Of a DNA stretch of 64,000 nucleotides, positions 47,933 to 60,356 are shown in pieces. The notes under the pieces were generated by a model. That model was not told the origin of the DNA and ran no database searches. It worked only from the letters and a program-made list of their open reading frames with translations. A program made the position numbers and the translations under genes. The stretch's first letter is position 1. The number at the start of each line of letters is the position of its first letter. Source of the stretch: Toxorhynchites rutilus septentrionalis (lineage: Eukaryota; Arthropoda; Insecta; Diptera; Culicidae); NCBI RefSeq assembly GCF_029784135.1, contig NC_073746.1, positions 146,014,556 through 146,078,555 of the forward strand. The letters are read 5' to 3'.

Positions 47933-49080
47933 CTGATATGACATTGGTATGTGTTATTGTTGTCGATTTACCTTCAAATAGAAAAAAAAATATTGCTAGA
48001 TCATGTAAAATATGTCTACAAATTAAGTTTGATCATCATTTAATAATTTATTCGCAAGTTGAACCTCGCAATAAACTCAAAAATGTCGCTTCGGGCGACG
48101 AACGTGTTGAAGGGGTTTCTATCATGGTAGCGGAATCTACGTTTGGTGGTATTACCGCAAGTGCACCGTTGAAAGTAGATGTCTTCTTGGATGAGCGAGA
48201 TCTCAGTGAACTAATTAAGTTCATTAGCAGTTTCTATTTGTCAGAAAAACAAATACGTTATTATGTTAGTAATTTAACATTCCAATATTGTATCGAACGA
48301 GATATGCTTTGACCGTGGGACAACTAGTCTCGATTTACATGGTGAAAAATAAGGAATATGCCCATTTTCAGCGTACACATACCGTTTCAATTCCCGTTTT
48401 TCGAAGAATATTATAGTTCAACTCATTGTTGTTCAAGATAGCATTCGGCGTTTGTTATAAAAATTCAAAATAGTACATTTTTCACATTAGAAAAAAATAT
48501 GAAAAATCGAATCTTTTTTTTGCATGGAGGTAAAGTGGTCTCCTTGTGGAGGCAAAGTGGTCACTCGTACATATCAAGCTAAATGGGATAGATTTATGCA
48601 TTTTTTCGTCCAATTTTGTTCAAATCATACTTGATATAGTAAGTATATGTATGAAAAAAGCCTGGTTTATTCACCAAGAGTTTCAATTTATTTTTTCTCA
48701 TGCATACAAAAATGTAGTAAGAAACACATTACGTTCCGCATAATAAGGCTTCGTTTAGTTGGAATGACATATTTATTTTTCCAGGGTCAATGCCAGAAAA
48801 GAATCGTCTTCAAGAATAGAATGTGACGAGGTATATCAGCTTTAGTAAACAGAACATTGTAAGTGAATAACACCTATGATCATTTTGGCTCCAAACACGA
48901 AAGCAATCTATATGCTAATTAAACGCTGAGATTGAACAAAATATCTGTTCACCTCTCCTAGAATAGGTGAACAGTTGTCCAAACTGATGATTTGTGCAAC
49001 TTAGATACCATGCGCACAGAATTACGGCTATGGCTAATGGCTATCGAGAGAGCAATCTTTGTTTTTATTCATATTTTGAC
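47933..49080. other. No gene confirmed; short hypothetical frame
   Basis: A 124-codon plus-strand frame (47938-48312) begins inside the TIR element flank and has no known motif. At 48527-48560 the word GG-GG-AAAGTGGTC occurs twice, 22 bp apart, resembling in reverse complement a sequence at 61850-61890. Confidence 0.35.
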
Positions 49081-49092
49081 ATCTTGACAGCT

Positions 49093-50010
49093 TACCAACG
49101 ATCGAGGATCGCTCCAACGATCTTCGATGAAAAATATAGGGGTATCAATTGTGATAATATGTACTTTACTGATGGGTCCACTATAAATGAGTCCACAGGA
49201 TTTGGAGTGTTCAACGAATTTTTTAGCACCTCACACAGTCTTCAGAATCCTTGCTCAGTGTATATTGCTGAATTGGCAGCAATTCATTGGGCGCTGGACA
49301 GCGTCGCCTCACGACCTGTTGAACACTATTACATTGTAACGGATAGTCTTAGCTCTGTCGAAGCTATCCGTTCAGTGAGGCCGGAAAAGCACTCGCCGTA
49401 CTTCCTTGAGAGAATACGAAAAATTTTGAGTGCTTTATCCAGACGCTGTTATGTCATTACCTTTGTGTGGGTCCCTTCTCATTGCTCAATTCCGGGTAAT
49501 GAGAGGGCTGACTCATTAGCAAAGGTAGGTGCGATTGAAGGCGATATTTATCAGCGTCAAATCGCCTTCAATGAATTTTACTCTTTAGTCCGTAAAAATA
49601 CCATCGCTAACTGGCAACGCAAATGGAACGAAGATGAATTGGGCCGGTGGCTTCACTCGATTATCCCTAAGGTTAGCCTCAAACCATGGTTCAAAAGTCT
49701 GGACTTGAGTCGGGACTTTATTCGCACCTTCTCTAGACTCATGTCCAATCACTGTTCGTTAGACGCGCTACTCTTTCGTTTCAATCTGGCCGGCAGCAAT
49801 ATCTGCGTTTGTGGCCGAGGTTACCACGACATCGAACACGTTGTTTGGTCGTGTGAGGTGTATCTTGTTGCCAGATCGAATTTAGAGAACTCCCTTCGGG
49901 CTAGAGGAAGGCAGCCCAATGTGCCGGTGAGAGATGTGTTGGCCCGGTTAGACCTTGATTACATGTCCCAAATATATGTTTTCCTTAAATCTATCGATGT
50001 TCGTGTGTGA
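49093..50010 (+). pseudogene. LINE copy C ORF2 fragment: RNase H and C-terminal zinc motif
   Basis: An open frame to the natural stop. RNase H motifs are intact: YFTDGSTINESTGFGVF, AELAAIHWALD, YIVTDSLSSVEA and VPSHCSIPGNERADSLAK. The C-terminus has CVCGRGYHDIEHVVWSC and ends VFLKSIDVRV. An upstream in-frame ATG at 48994 gives a 338-codon frame whose first 33 residues come from flanking DNA, so the fusion is accidental unless transcribed. Confidence 0.85.
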
Positions 50011-50367
50011 TTATCCTTATATCCTTATACCCTCCATTTCTTCCTTTGTGAGTAATTGGTCCGCTTGCTATAAACAGAAGAATGAAATGTAAATTCACAA
50101 CTGATGTACGAATAGATTTAAGAATTGAGTGTGTGTGATTATCAACATTGTAATAATTTCCTTATACCCCATCCTTTTCCTGAGAAAATGTCACCCTTTT
50201 AATCTCGAGTCCACCACGAGTAATCGGTTTCCCACATTACTAACCATAGATTTAAGAAAATTGTTCATATATATAGTTTTAAAAATATATTTAAGATTTC
50301 GGCTCCTTTAAACTTATGTAACTGAGCCTGTAAAAATAAACGAATTTATAAAAAAAAAAAAAAAAAA
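49093..50367 (+). mobile_element. I/Loner-like LINE copy C, 5'-truncated, 12-bp target duplication
   Basis: The direct repeat ATCTTGACAGCT at 49081-49092 and 50368-50379 is perfect. The insert holds only the RNase H end of ORF2 and the 3' UTR, then AAATAAACGAATTTAT and a poly(A) run of about 17. Near identity to copy B at the 3' end and the clean duplication show recent insertion. Confidence 0.93.
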
Positions 50368-50394
50368 ATCTTGACAGCTCTACTGAAGGACAGG

Positions 50395-50913
50395 TGCAGT
50401 GACCTCATAACAAGAGACGAATTTGTTTACCCATGTTAGTGATAGGGACCGATCGAGGAAAAATAAACATATCTTTATCGCACAATCCTTTGTGCGGATC
50501 GTGTGAATCATAGAATACATTCTATGATAGGCTCGGGTAGATCCTGAATAAATAAATACATCTTTCTTGACGATCCTTGTTTGTGGATCGTGTGAATCAT
50601 AGGTCTAGTTTTACGATAGGGTTTTGTTTATGTTTTGGTGTTACGATAGCGGCGAGCTTATCGCAAGTTCGTTTTGTTTGTTGTATTCTAAAAACAAGAG
50701 ATAGGGTATGATTTTACGATAGTGGCGAAGTTATCGCAAGTTCGTTTTTCTTTTATTATACTTCGAAGTATAACGAAAAGGTAATAGATGCAAGAAAAAC
50801 TTGTATATAATTTCTAAGATAGAAAATAAAGCAGTTAGTATCTAGACACAGTGTTTTCGTGTTTTCCATTAATAAATTGAAAGAAAAAGCCTAAAACCGC
50901 TCGGGCGTTTACA
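50395..50913 (+). repeat. 5' LTR
   Basis: 519 bp, TGCAGTGACC to GGGCGTTTACA. It contains a TATA-like TTGTATATAA at 50801-50810 and GAAAATAAAG (AATAAA signal overlap) at 50822-50831, a plausible promoter and polyadenylation pair. Repeated GCGAAGTTATCGCAAGTTCG-like segments occur near 50650 and 50720. Six bases after it the leader reads TGGTGACAGCGGCTCGCG, a possible primer-binding site beginning TGG as expected for a tRNA CCA end; I cannot name the tRNA. Confidence 0.9.
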
Positions 50914-51071
50914 TGTGGTGACAGCGGCTCGCGAACGCGTTAGTTATTAATTATTAAGTGAAATAAGTGACTTAACATAGTGTGTAAGAGTGCAAGTTCT
51001 GAGCGAAGTGTATTACAACGGAAAGTGTGTGGAGCTTTTTTTTGTCCTTGTCAAGTCAAGTGAAATAAACT

Positions 51072-51564
51072 GAATAATGAGTGCACGGCAAAATAGTACG
51101 CCGCAAAGAAGTGATTATTAACAAGGAAATCGTGTAGCGGGAATAAGAAATTTAACCACGTGGAAAATTAGAAGAGCTTTACGTCCTTTAAAGCACTATG
51201 CGATTCTCCGGAATATTCACAATATGGTAAGTATTCGATTTTTTCTCTCTCTCCCAATATCCTTATTGTATTATGCTCGTATTACTCTTCTCGAGCCGAG
51301 ATTACGCTGTTTTTTTAATTTTAGTTTTTTTTGTGTTCTATTTAATAGAATAAAGCGCTTTACGCTTTATAAAGAAAATCAAGTAATTCTTTCAATACAC
51401 CCTTATAGCTTATAGAATATAGCTTCGCTTTACATCCACTTGGAAAATATTGACATTCGTCATCGTATCTCCATGTGGCACGGAAGAAAATAAATAGTAC
51501 AAGGAAAGTAAAAATTGTTGAAGAAAGGAACAGTGAATAACAAGTTTTTTTTAATTCTGTACAG
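51072..51564 (+). promoter_or_regulatory. Leader region with possible intron
   Basis: A short frame starts ATGAGTGCACGGCAAAATAG and stops within 15 codons. At 51226/51227 a near-consensus splice donor reads ATG|GTAAGTATT, and at 51551-51564 a pyrimidine-rich tract ends CTGTACAG, a good acceptor. The resulting 338-bp intron would join the leader to the region just before the coiled-coil frame. This is inference from motifs only. Confidence 0.35.
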
Positions 51565-51671
51565 GCATAAATAACTAGTGAAAGTTTTTATTCCCTACTG
51601 ATACTTTTGATAGGGAACCAAAAAAATAATACCAGGCTGAATTGTTCATCTGTGAATGACAGTATTTTAAT

Positions 51672-52747
51672 ATGAAGATGGAAAGTGTCATCAAAAATAA
51701 CATTTCAAAAGATGTTGCCGAATGGAAAAGCAAACTTGCTTTAGCAGAACAAACTGGCGGCAGATTGAATAAACTCATAAGATCGGTTGAAATTTGCAAC
51801 GAACTTAATAATAAACTGGAATCTAAATTCATCGTATTTGAACGAAGAATTTTAGAGCTTGAAAATGAGAAGCACCAGATGAAGGTGGATATACAAAATC
51901 TTAAAGAGGAGAAATGTCAATTATTGATAAAGCTAAATAATTTTGAAGAGCTGAAACAATTAAATCATAAATTGGAAACAACCTTGGAGCGAGAAATTTG
52001 AAAGTAATAGTTGACAATAGTTTTCAAGAGATCGGTCGACTGGAAAAAAGGTTCAAAGATCTGAAAAATTCGCATTTAAATATCAAGAACGACAAACAAT
52101 TGCTAGAGAAGAAAATAGAGCGCCTGAAAAAGCAGCACACCATGTCGAAGAAGGCAGACAGGGAAAACATCCACAAATGGAAAACCAGTTTTGAGGAATA
52201 CGAAACAAAACTGCGATATTCGGAGTGTGTAAAATTACAGCTAGCGGAAAAAAAACTCCCGTTTAGTAGAAACAAACAGGGAAACGTCTAAAGAGGTCCT
52301 GAAATTGAGGACAATGCTCTAGGAAAATGAGCTCGTCTTTAATCAAAAGAAATGGAGAATCAAGGAAGGGAATGTGAAACTGGATAAATGGATGGAAAGG
52401 AAACATGGACTGAACACATTAATCAAACACTTAGAAACAGAAATGAACATTTGAAAGATGAAAAAACAGAGCTTATCATTTCTACTAACAATAAAGAAAT
52501 AGAAATCGACACATTGAGGGCAGAATTAAATCAAAATAAATCGACTATGAATACGAAAGATCAGGAAATTAAGAGACTAATGAATAAGTTTGATTTATAT
52601 AAAAACGATCTGGAAGTTAAGAAAAATACTAAGTACGTGACCACGACCAACATTGGGGAACATTCTAAAAATAATAATAACGATATCAAACAGTTCGCTA
52701 GTGAACAAAGAACAGCACGAAAATTTTGCAATATTACAATTGTTTGA
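51672..52747 (+). pseudogene. Coiled-coil protein frame inside the LTR element
   Basis: Three blocks, 51672-52001, 51998-52291 and 52388-52747, the latter two in one frame. All are rich in Glu, Lys, Leu and Asn in heptad-like order: ERRILELENEKHQMKVDIQN, FQEIGRLEKRFKDLKNSHLN, LEKKIERLKKQH, IDTLRAELNQNKSTMNTKDQ. The original protein was probably about 350 residues, a long alpha-helical rod. A frameshift near 51996 and stops near 52290-52380 break it. No CCHC knuckle or capsid motif is seen. It may be an unusual Gag, or a captured host coiled-coil gene; compositional low complexity limits certainty. Confidence 0.6.
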
Positions 52748-53008
52748 ATGAGATGAATGAGAGTTACAAAAGAAGGAATACATTATTAATATATGGAAAA
52801 AGTAATTATCGATTATTTTATACGTGTGAATGCATATTTTTTCTCTGAATTTAAAAGAAAATGACAAAAGTGAATCTTCAATCTTCAATAAAACAGAGAA
52901 AGATGAAAAAGAGAATTAAGTAATATATGAAATAAAATAAAAAGAAGAGGTAAATTTACGAAGCGAAACAAAGAAAATTAAGAAATATCAATTTGTATTA
53001 ATAGCAAC

Positions 53009-53681
53009 ATGAGGGGAAATCCTGCAGTGCGACTGAGCATAAATGTCCATATTGCGGGGGATCCCCACACGAGCTCTCAGTTTGTGAAAATTACAAGAGT
53101 CGCTGGGAGAAACAGAAGCGCTCTTTAAAGGAACGCTCGAAGCGCACATTTGCGGAAATTTTGAAGGCGCTTCGCCACTGACCCAACAACAAGAACAACC
53201 AATCTCAACACACAATACCTTTTCCACGTTGCCAGTTGATGAAATGGAAGCGGACGCAGCTAGCGGGGGTACATCGTTTATTTTCAAAGGGAATCCCCGG
53301 CGCAAAAATGTGACCACTCCCAAAGTTCAAGAACAAGTCCCCACGGTTAAATCCTCTGTTAGCTTGCCTAAAAAATCGAGTGCAGCGTACAAACAAAACC
53401 AGGTTCCTCCTGGCTTCCGTGGGAATATTTCATCTTCGAACGACCCAGCACTCGAGGGGACATCAAAAACCCCAACTGTCCCTGTTTCGCCGTCAAGCTC
53501 AACTTCCCAATCGGGATTTATAAAGTTGTCTGACCTTTTGGACCAAATCTTCAAGTGTTTTAATGTTTCCGACTCCATCAGAACCCTTGTCATCTCAATG
53601 CTTCCAGTATTAAAGACAATTTTGCAACAATTGATGCAAACATGGCCCCTCCTTGCAATGATTATCTCTCTTGATGTCTAA
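53009..53681 (+). pseudogene. LINE copy B ORF1 C-terminal part
   Basis: Begins in the last zinc knuckles (CPYCGGSPHELSVC) and runs through the basic segment, then a one-base deletion near 53163 shifts frame; the remainder continues 53229-53681 to the stop with LSDLLDQIFKCFNVSDSIRT and the terminal IISLDV. The ATGTCTAA overlap with ORF2 (53674-53681) is as in copy A. Confidence 0.8.
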
Positions 53682-56600
53682 TTCAAATAGAGAGGTCGGA
53701 GATATCACTGTTTTACAGTGGAATTGTCGTAGTCTTATCCCTAAATTGGATACATTCAAATTTTTAATTCATAACTTCAATTGTGATGTTTTTGCTCTGT
53801 CCGAAACTTGGCTTTCTTCGCGAGATGATATCTCTTTCCACGATTTTAATATTATACGCTTGGACCGTGATGATAGATACGGAGGGGTGCTTTTGGGGAT
53901 CAATAAGTGTCACTCATTTTTTAGAATTGACCTTCCACCTATTGGAGGGATCGAAGCTGTTGCTTGTCATGCAAACATCAGAGGCAAAGACCTCTGTATT
54001 GTCAGCTTGTATTGGCCTCCGAGAGCTGCGGTTAGCCGCAAACAACTTGATGACATGTGCTCACTCCTTCCTGAGCCACGATTGATCTTGGGAGACTTCA
54101 ACTCTCACGGAACTGCCTGGGGGGAACAGTACGATGACAATCGTTCATTGTTGATATATGACCTTTGTAACAGCTTCAATATGACCGTTTTGAACACTGG
54201 GGAAACAACACGTGTACCTAAACCTCCTGCTAACCCAAGTGCTCTTGACCTCTCGCTTTGCTCGAATTCACTATCGTTAGATTGCAAGTGGAATGTAATC
54301 CAGAACCCCATCGGTAGTGATCACTTGCCAATCAAAATTTCCATCACCATTGGGTCGAATTCTTCTGAATCTATAAACATGGCATATGACCTCACAAGAC
54401 ACATTGAAAGGAAAAAATATGCGGACGCGATTGCTCTAGCCATCAATTCCAGAGATGGTTTACCTTCATTGGAGGAGTATAACTTCCTTTCTCGTTTGAT
54501 CTATGACAGCGCGGTTCGCGCTCAAACGAAACCCATCCCAGGTTCCACTATTCGTCGAAGGCCTCCCAATCTATGGTGGGATAGCCAGTGTTCCAAGCTT
54601 TATGTAGAAAAATCGAATGCATTTAAAGCTTTTCGGAAACGTGGAACCCCTGAAAATTTTCAAACGTATTTAGCCCTTGAAAATCAATTTAAAAACTTAA
54701 TCAAAGGGAAAAAACGTGCTTATTGGCGAAATTTCGTGGGAGGATTGTCACGAGAAACGTCAATGAAAAAATTATGGAAAGTGGCTCGAAACATGAGAAA
54801 TCGCTCTTCAACGAATGAAAGCGAAGAATATTCACATCGATGGATTTTTAATTTTGCACGGAAGGTTTGTCCTGATTCCGCTCCTGTGCAAAAAATTGTT
54901 CGAGATATACCACAAGGTAGGTGCGATCCTGATTCCGAGTTTTCGATGGTAGAACTCTCTCTTGCTCTGCTTTCATGTAACAATTCTGCTCCGGGATCGG
55001 ATAGAATTAAGTTCAACTTGCTGAAAAATCTCCCTGATGTGGCGAAACATCGCTTGTTGAATTTATTCAATGGGTTTCTGGAGCATAATATTGTTCCAGA
55101 TGATTGGAGACAAGTGCGAATTATAACTATTCAAAAACCCGGAAAACCCGCGTCCGACTTCAATTCGTACCGCCCAATAGCAATGCTGTCTTGTATACGG
55201 AAATTGTTGGAGAAAATGATCTTGTTTCGCCTTGATCGATGGGTTGAAACGAATGGGCTACTCTCAGATACACAATATGGGTTCCGCAGGGGCAAGGGGA
55301 CGAATGATTGTCTTGCGTTGCTTTCTTCAGAAATTCAAATGGCTTACGCCGAAAAAAAAAACAAATGGCTTCAGTATTCTTGGACATAAAGGGGGCCTTC
55401 GATTCTGTTTCAATAGAGGTTTTGTCGGACAAATTACACTCTCGGGGTCTGCCGCCTCTATTGAATAATATGTTATATAACTTGCTTTGTGAGGAACATT
55501 TGAACTTTTCTCACGGAGATTCGGCAGTAAGTCGGGTCTCTTACATGGGCCTCCCCCAGGGCTCATGTTTAAGCCCCCTTTTGTACAACTTCTATGTAAG
55601 CGACATCGACAATTGCCTTACACAAAATTGCAGCCTAAGACAACTTGCAGATGATGGAGTGGTGCCTGTCGTAGGATCAAACGAATTCGACCTGCAAGGA
55701 CCCTTACAAGATACTTTGAACAATTTTTCAACCTGGGCCATTGGGCTAGGGATCGAATTCTCCACGGAGAAAACAGAGATGGTGGTTTTTTCTAGGAAGC
55801 ATAGACCAGCAAAACCAAAGCTTCAACTTTTGGGTAAACCGATCACTCATGCTATGTCATTCAAGTATCTTGGGGTCTGGTTCGACTCCAAATGTACTTG
55901 GGGGGCCCATATTAGGTATCTGAGTAAAAATGCCAACAAAGAATAAACTTTCTCCGTACAATTACCGGCACCTGGTGGGGAGCCCATCCCGAAGATCTTA
56001 TAATGTTGTATCGAACAACTATTCTCTCAGTGATGGAGTATGGCAGTTTCTGTTTTCAATCAGCTGCCAAAACACATCTCATTAAACTCGAGCGAATTCA
56101 GTATCTTTGTCTCCGTATTGCGTTGGGATGTATGCCCTCAACGCATACCATGAGTCTCGAGGTTTTGGCAGGCGTAATCCCACTAGAAGATCGCTTCAAT
56201 TTATTATCTCTTCGGTTCCTCATCCGGTGTAAGGTCAAGAACCCATCGGTGATCGAAAATTTTGAGCAGCTGATCGAGCTAAATTTTCACTCCGAATTCA
56301 TGAGTTCATATCATGAATTCATCTCCATGCAGGTTGATCCTTCTTCGTATATTCCCAACCGTGTTTGTTTCCCTGACTACATCAATTCCTCTGTGCATTT
56401 TGATCTGTCCATGAAGCAAGATATCCATGGATATTCAGATTACCAACGATCGAGGATCGCTCCAACGATCGAGGATCGCTCCAACGATCGAGGATCGCTC
56501 CAACGATCTTCGATGAAAAGTATGGGGGTATCAATTGTGATAATATGTACTTTACTGATGGGTCCACTATAAACGAGTCCACAGGATTTGGAGTGTTCAA

Positions 56601-57396
56601 CGAATTTTTTAGCACCTCACACAGTCTTCAGAATCCTTGCTCAGTGTATATTGCTGAATTGGCAGCAATTCATTGGGCGCTGGACAGCGTCGCCTCACGA
56701 CCTGTTGAACACTATTACATTGTAACGGATAGTCTTAGCTCTGTCGAAGCTATCCGTTCAGTGAGGCCGGAAAAGCACTCGCCGTACTTCCTTGAGAGAA
56801 TACGAGAAATTTTGAGTGCTTTATCCAGACGCTGTTATGTCATTACCTTTATCTGGGTCCCTTCACATTGCTCCATTCCGGGTAATGAGAGGGCTGACTC
56901 ATTAGCAAAGATAGGTGCAATTGAAGGCGATATTTATCAGCGTCAAATCGCCTTCAATGAATTTTATTCTTTAGTCCGCAAAAATACCATCGCTAACTGG
57001 CAACGCAAGTGGAATGAAGAAGAATTGGGCCGGTGGTTTCACTCGATTATCCCTAAGGTTAGCCTCAAACCATGGTTCAAAAGTCTGGACTTGAGTCGGG
57101 ACTTTATTCGCACCTTCTCCCGACTCATGTCCAATCACTGTTCGTTAGATGCACTACTCTTCCGTTTCAATCTTGCCAGCAGCAATCTCTGCGTTTGTGG
57201 CCAAGGTTATCACGACATCGAGCACATTGTTTGGTAGTGCGAGGTGTATCTGGTCGCCAGATCGAATTTAAAAAACTCCCTTCGGGCCCGAGGAAGACAG
57301 CCCAATGTGCCGGTGAGAGATGTGTTGGCTCGGTTAGACCTTGATTACATGTCCCATATATATGTTTTCCTTAAAGCTATAGATCTTCGTGTGTGA
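53674..57396 (+). pseudogene. LINE copy B ORF2: endonuclease, reverse transcriptase, RNase H
   Basis: The best-preserved ORF2 here. Endonuclease: QWNCRSLIPKLDTFKF, ALSETWLSSRDD, GDFNSHGTAWGE, GSDHLPIKISI. RT: SYRPIAMLSCIRKLLEKMIL, GLPQGSCLSPLLYNFYVSDI, LADDGVVPVVG, FKYLGVWFDSK. RNase H: YFTDGSTINEST, AELAAIHWALD, VTDSLSS, VPSHCSIPGNERADSLAK; C-terminal CVCGQGYHDIEHIVW. It is broken by an A-run expansion near 55352 (ten A, eight in copy A), a one-base loss near 55927, a 38-bp tandem expansion at 56445-56506, and a TCG to TAG stop at 57235-57237 before the final ~53 codons. Confidence 0.88.
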
Positions 57397-57755
57397 TTGT
57401 CCCTACATCCTTATACCCTCCTTTCCTTCCTTTGCGGGTAATTCGTCCCCTTGCTATAAATAGTAGAATAAGTTGAAATGTAAATACACTATAGATATAC
57501 GAATAGATTTATAAACTGAGTGTTCATCAACATTGTTACAATTTCCTTATATCCCATCTTTCTCCTAAAAATATGTCACCCTCCTTGTCACCCACTTGAG
57601 TACACCGCGAGTAATCGGTTTTCCACCTTACTAACCATAGATGTAAGAAAATTGTTTATATATATAGTTTTAAAATTATATTTAATAATTCGGCTCCTTT
57701 AAACTTAGGTAACTGAGCCTGTAAAAATAAACGAATTAAAAAAAATTTGTATTAA

Positions 57756-59052
57756 CGAAAATAATATGAAATAATATATGAAAATAATATATTCTGAACA
57801 ACATGGTTCGAAACAGGAAAGCGTAAAAAAATCGGATGACAAAAAAAAATATTTATAAAATAACGTAATACACCATTATTGTGTATATTGTATGAAATGA
57901 ATAAGAAAATACAGAATGAATGGACAAGGGAGGCGCCCCCGGAGTGTAAACGAATATATCGAATGATGAAAAAGAAATGTATTTATAGTGTGCCATTATG
58001 AAAAAGGAGTAATATAAGCGAAAATATAAAAGTAAAGAGGTAAACCTCTCATATATAAAGAATATAGGTAATATGCTATCTACAACAAGTTATCTACTAT
58101 ATTTTGGTGTAAAATTTATTTTATTTTTTCCTGCCTATACTAAATTGAACAATCTAAGTATTTTCACAGATCCCACCTAGGACCTACAAAAAGAGGGGAG
58201 AGAGACCGCATCCACAGTTTATTTTCAAAACCGGGACTGGAGTGACATTCCACATCCGTGAAAAAGAGGAAGAGAGATATCTGTCTGTCAACAGAGGAAT
58301 GGTAAGAAGGTTAAAAATAAAAAAATAAAAAAAAATATATGTTCAATAGAGTTTAATAACTGTATATGAAAAAAAAGATAAAGAGAGAAATTATGAAAAC
58401 AATGAGTTAATGAATGAGATAAAAGTAATCGATAAATTGTTAGTATTATAAAAGTGAAATATGTATATGCTAAACACTTTTGAAAACTGTATTAAATTTT
58501 ATTGACAATTTGCTTAAAAGTTAGAAATACGAAAACAAATAAAATTGACAAAGTTAAAAAAAAAGACAAAACAATGTATGAACAAGAAAATTGTATAATT
58601 ATATGTCGTAAGATGATTAGACTGGAACCATGGAAATGGATTTCCGACGAAGAGCGAGACGTGGCCAGGCGAGGCAAGGACAAAACTCAGCACAGCGCTG
58701 AAGGGAAGAAGAACGATTCGGCATCCCAGCTGAATGGTCACAAGAAGAGGACGACGAGTCATGCGGAAGGTCCATGGTCAATGGTGTTGGGTGCTGTGGG
58801 ACGACGGAGCGAGAACAGGAAGCGATTTGAGAGTCGTGCAAAAAGTGAATCAGATCAGCAAATCTGTAACTAAGAAAACTGAAGAAGAAGCTGTAGAAAT
58901 TGTGATGAAACTGGATTCCATAATTGAGGCAGAGCCATTCAACGTTGACGAAAAAAAAAATTACAGCAATCTCAAAACTGATTATATATGGCCGGCGATT
59001 GATAATGATAAAGGAAAAAAAATGAGTGGGTTATATCTATGATATAACCGCA
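57756..59052 (+). other. LTR element internal region, 3' half, no clear gene
   Basis: Very AT-rich with one GC-richer island at 58610-58860. Overlapping frames of 123 and 102 codons (58502-58873, 58734-59042) are Lys/Arg/Glu-rich and show no domain; they may be remains of one protein shifted in frame. Confidence 0.4.
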
Positions 59053-60356
59053 AGGTTCACGTGGAACTACCTTAGCTTAGCAATCATTCGTTTGTATTGA
59101 TTAAATTCTTGATTGAATGAAACAGTTTCCAAATTCAATTGAGTTCAATATATTTGCTCTGTGAGTGAAAAAAAATGAACAAATGCCGTGTAAAGTCAAT
59201 TCATTTATTGTGATTGATTGTTCTTCGTTACAAGTAAATTTAATGACGGACCTTTTACGTTTGGTATGATGACTAGAACAAAATATATGTACGGAAGAAT
59301 TATCAAACGTTTGATGAACCAGCCTAAGGCTGAAAATCTTTCCAATAAAGACAAAAAAAATTATCAAACGATTATTTTATTTTACATTTCCCTCTGAAGT
59401 TTACATCCCAAAAGTGTACATACTTCTCGAATCTCGAATTTGCTTGAAACTGGGAAGTTCATTCGCTTCTAGTGGCTGCACGATTTTCCCAGGTTCCTAA
59501 GTTTAGAAGATCATGTTAGGACAGACATATTCCACTCTGCACAAAGGCAAGCGAGGACAAAAGTACTCGCAGTTTGCATTTATTTGCAGAGCCGATTTCC
59601 CCAGAAACCTCGGTTTTGAAGTCTGTGTTAGGGAAACACATTTCAATCGGAACAAAAATACCCCCGATTTGTATGAATTCGCAATGCCGATTTCCCCACG
59701 CTTCATGGATTTGAAGTCTGAGTTAGGGAAACACATTCCAGTCGGAACAAAAATACCCCCGACTTGCATGAATTTGAAATACCGATTTCTCCAGGCACCT
59801 TGGTTTAGAAATCTCTATTAGGGAACACATTTCGGTGGGAACAAAAGCTCCCCCTACTTTCGTGGGTTCTTTTTCTTCTTTTTGGCTTTAAGAGGGTTTA
59901 AACTTTTCAGTTCACTCGCCTCTAGGCTCTTTCGTGTGTTTGCAATGCCGATTTCGCTGCTTGGTTTTAAAGTCTGTGTTAGGGAACATTTTTCGATGAG
60001 AACAAAAGTCCCCCCACTTTCATGTATTTGCAATGCCGATTTCCCCAAGGCTGCTTGGTTTTGATGGCTGTGTTAGGGAAACCGTAAATCGGGCCAATCA
60101 AAACGATGCAGTTAGGGCGTTTAGATAACGCCTAATATTTTACAGTTATTCAATTGTTTATCTAATGAAAATCAACATTTTGTTAGTTGCGATAGATGCG
60201 TAGAAATATTCCCTATCAAGTGATGCAAACATCTCTCCTATCCAGTACGAAATGTTCGAGCTATAAGCATTCGAAATCTTTCATTTTTTCCTGCATGTTC
60301 TGTGTTTAGGTTTTCATTTTACCCTCCATATATTCCGGTTAGACGTAGTCCCACGT
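59053..60356. mobile_element. DACG-family element nested in the LTR element
   Basis: The left end TTCACGTGGAACTACC and the right end GACGTAGTCCCACGTC are inverted. It shares blocks with 39548-40538 (CTTCGTTACAAGTAAATTTAATGA-type start, ACCGTAAATCGGGCCAATCA, TTTAGATAACGCCT). The minisatellite here has about six ~95-bp units (GTTAGGG words near 59515, 59627, 59722, 59818, 59978 and 60072) against three at 39840-40090. No coding frame. Confidence 0.65.

Larger units (their letters stand above)
53002..57744 (+). mobile_element. I/Loner-like LINE copy B, 5'-truncated, nested in the LTR element
   Basis: 4.74 kb, starting inside ORF1 (GCAACATGAGGGGAAATCC equals 30768 onward in copy A) and ending in the 3' UTR hairpin and an A run. 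The direct repeat ATTTGTATTAA at 52991-53001 and 57745-57755 is perfect. It lacks the nested CR1 insertion of copy A, so it derives from another progenitor. Confidence 0.93.

Noticed and set aside
53327..53593. 88-codon minus frame opposite LINE copy B ORF1, also at 31160-31354
   Set aside because: Repeated in both copies because the LINE is repeated; antisense to ORF1 with no independent signature.
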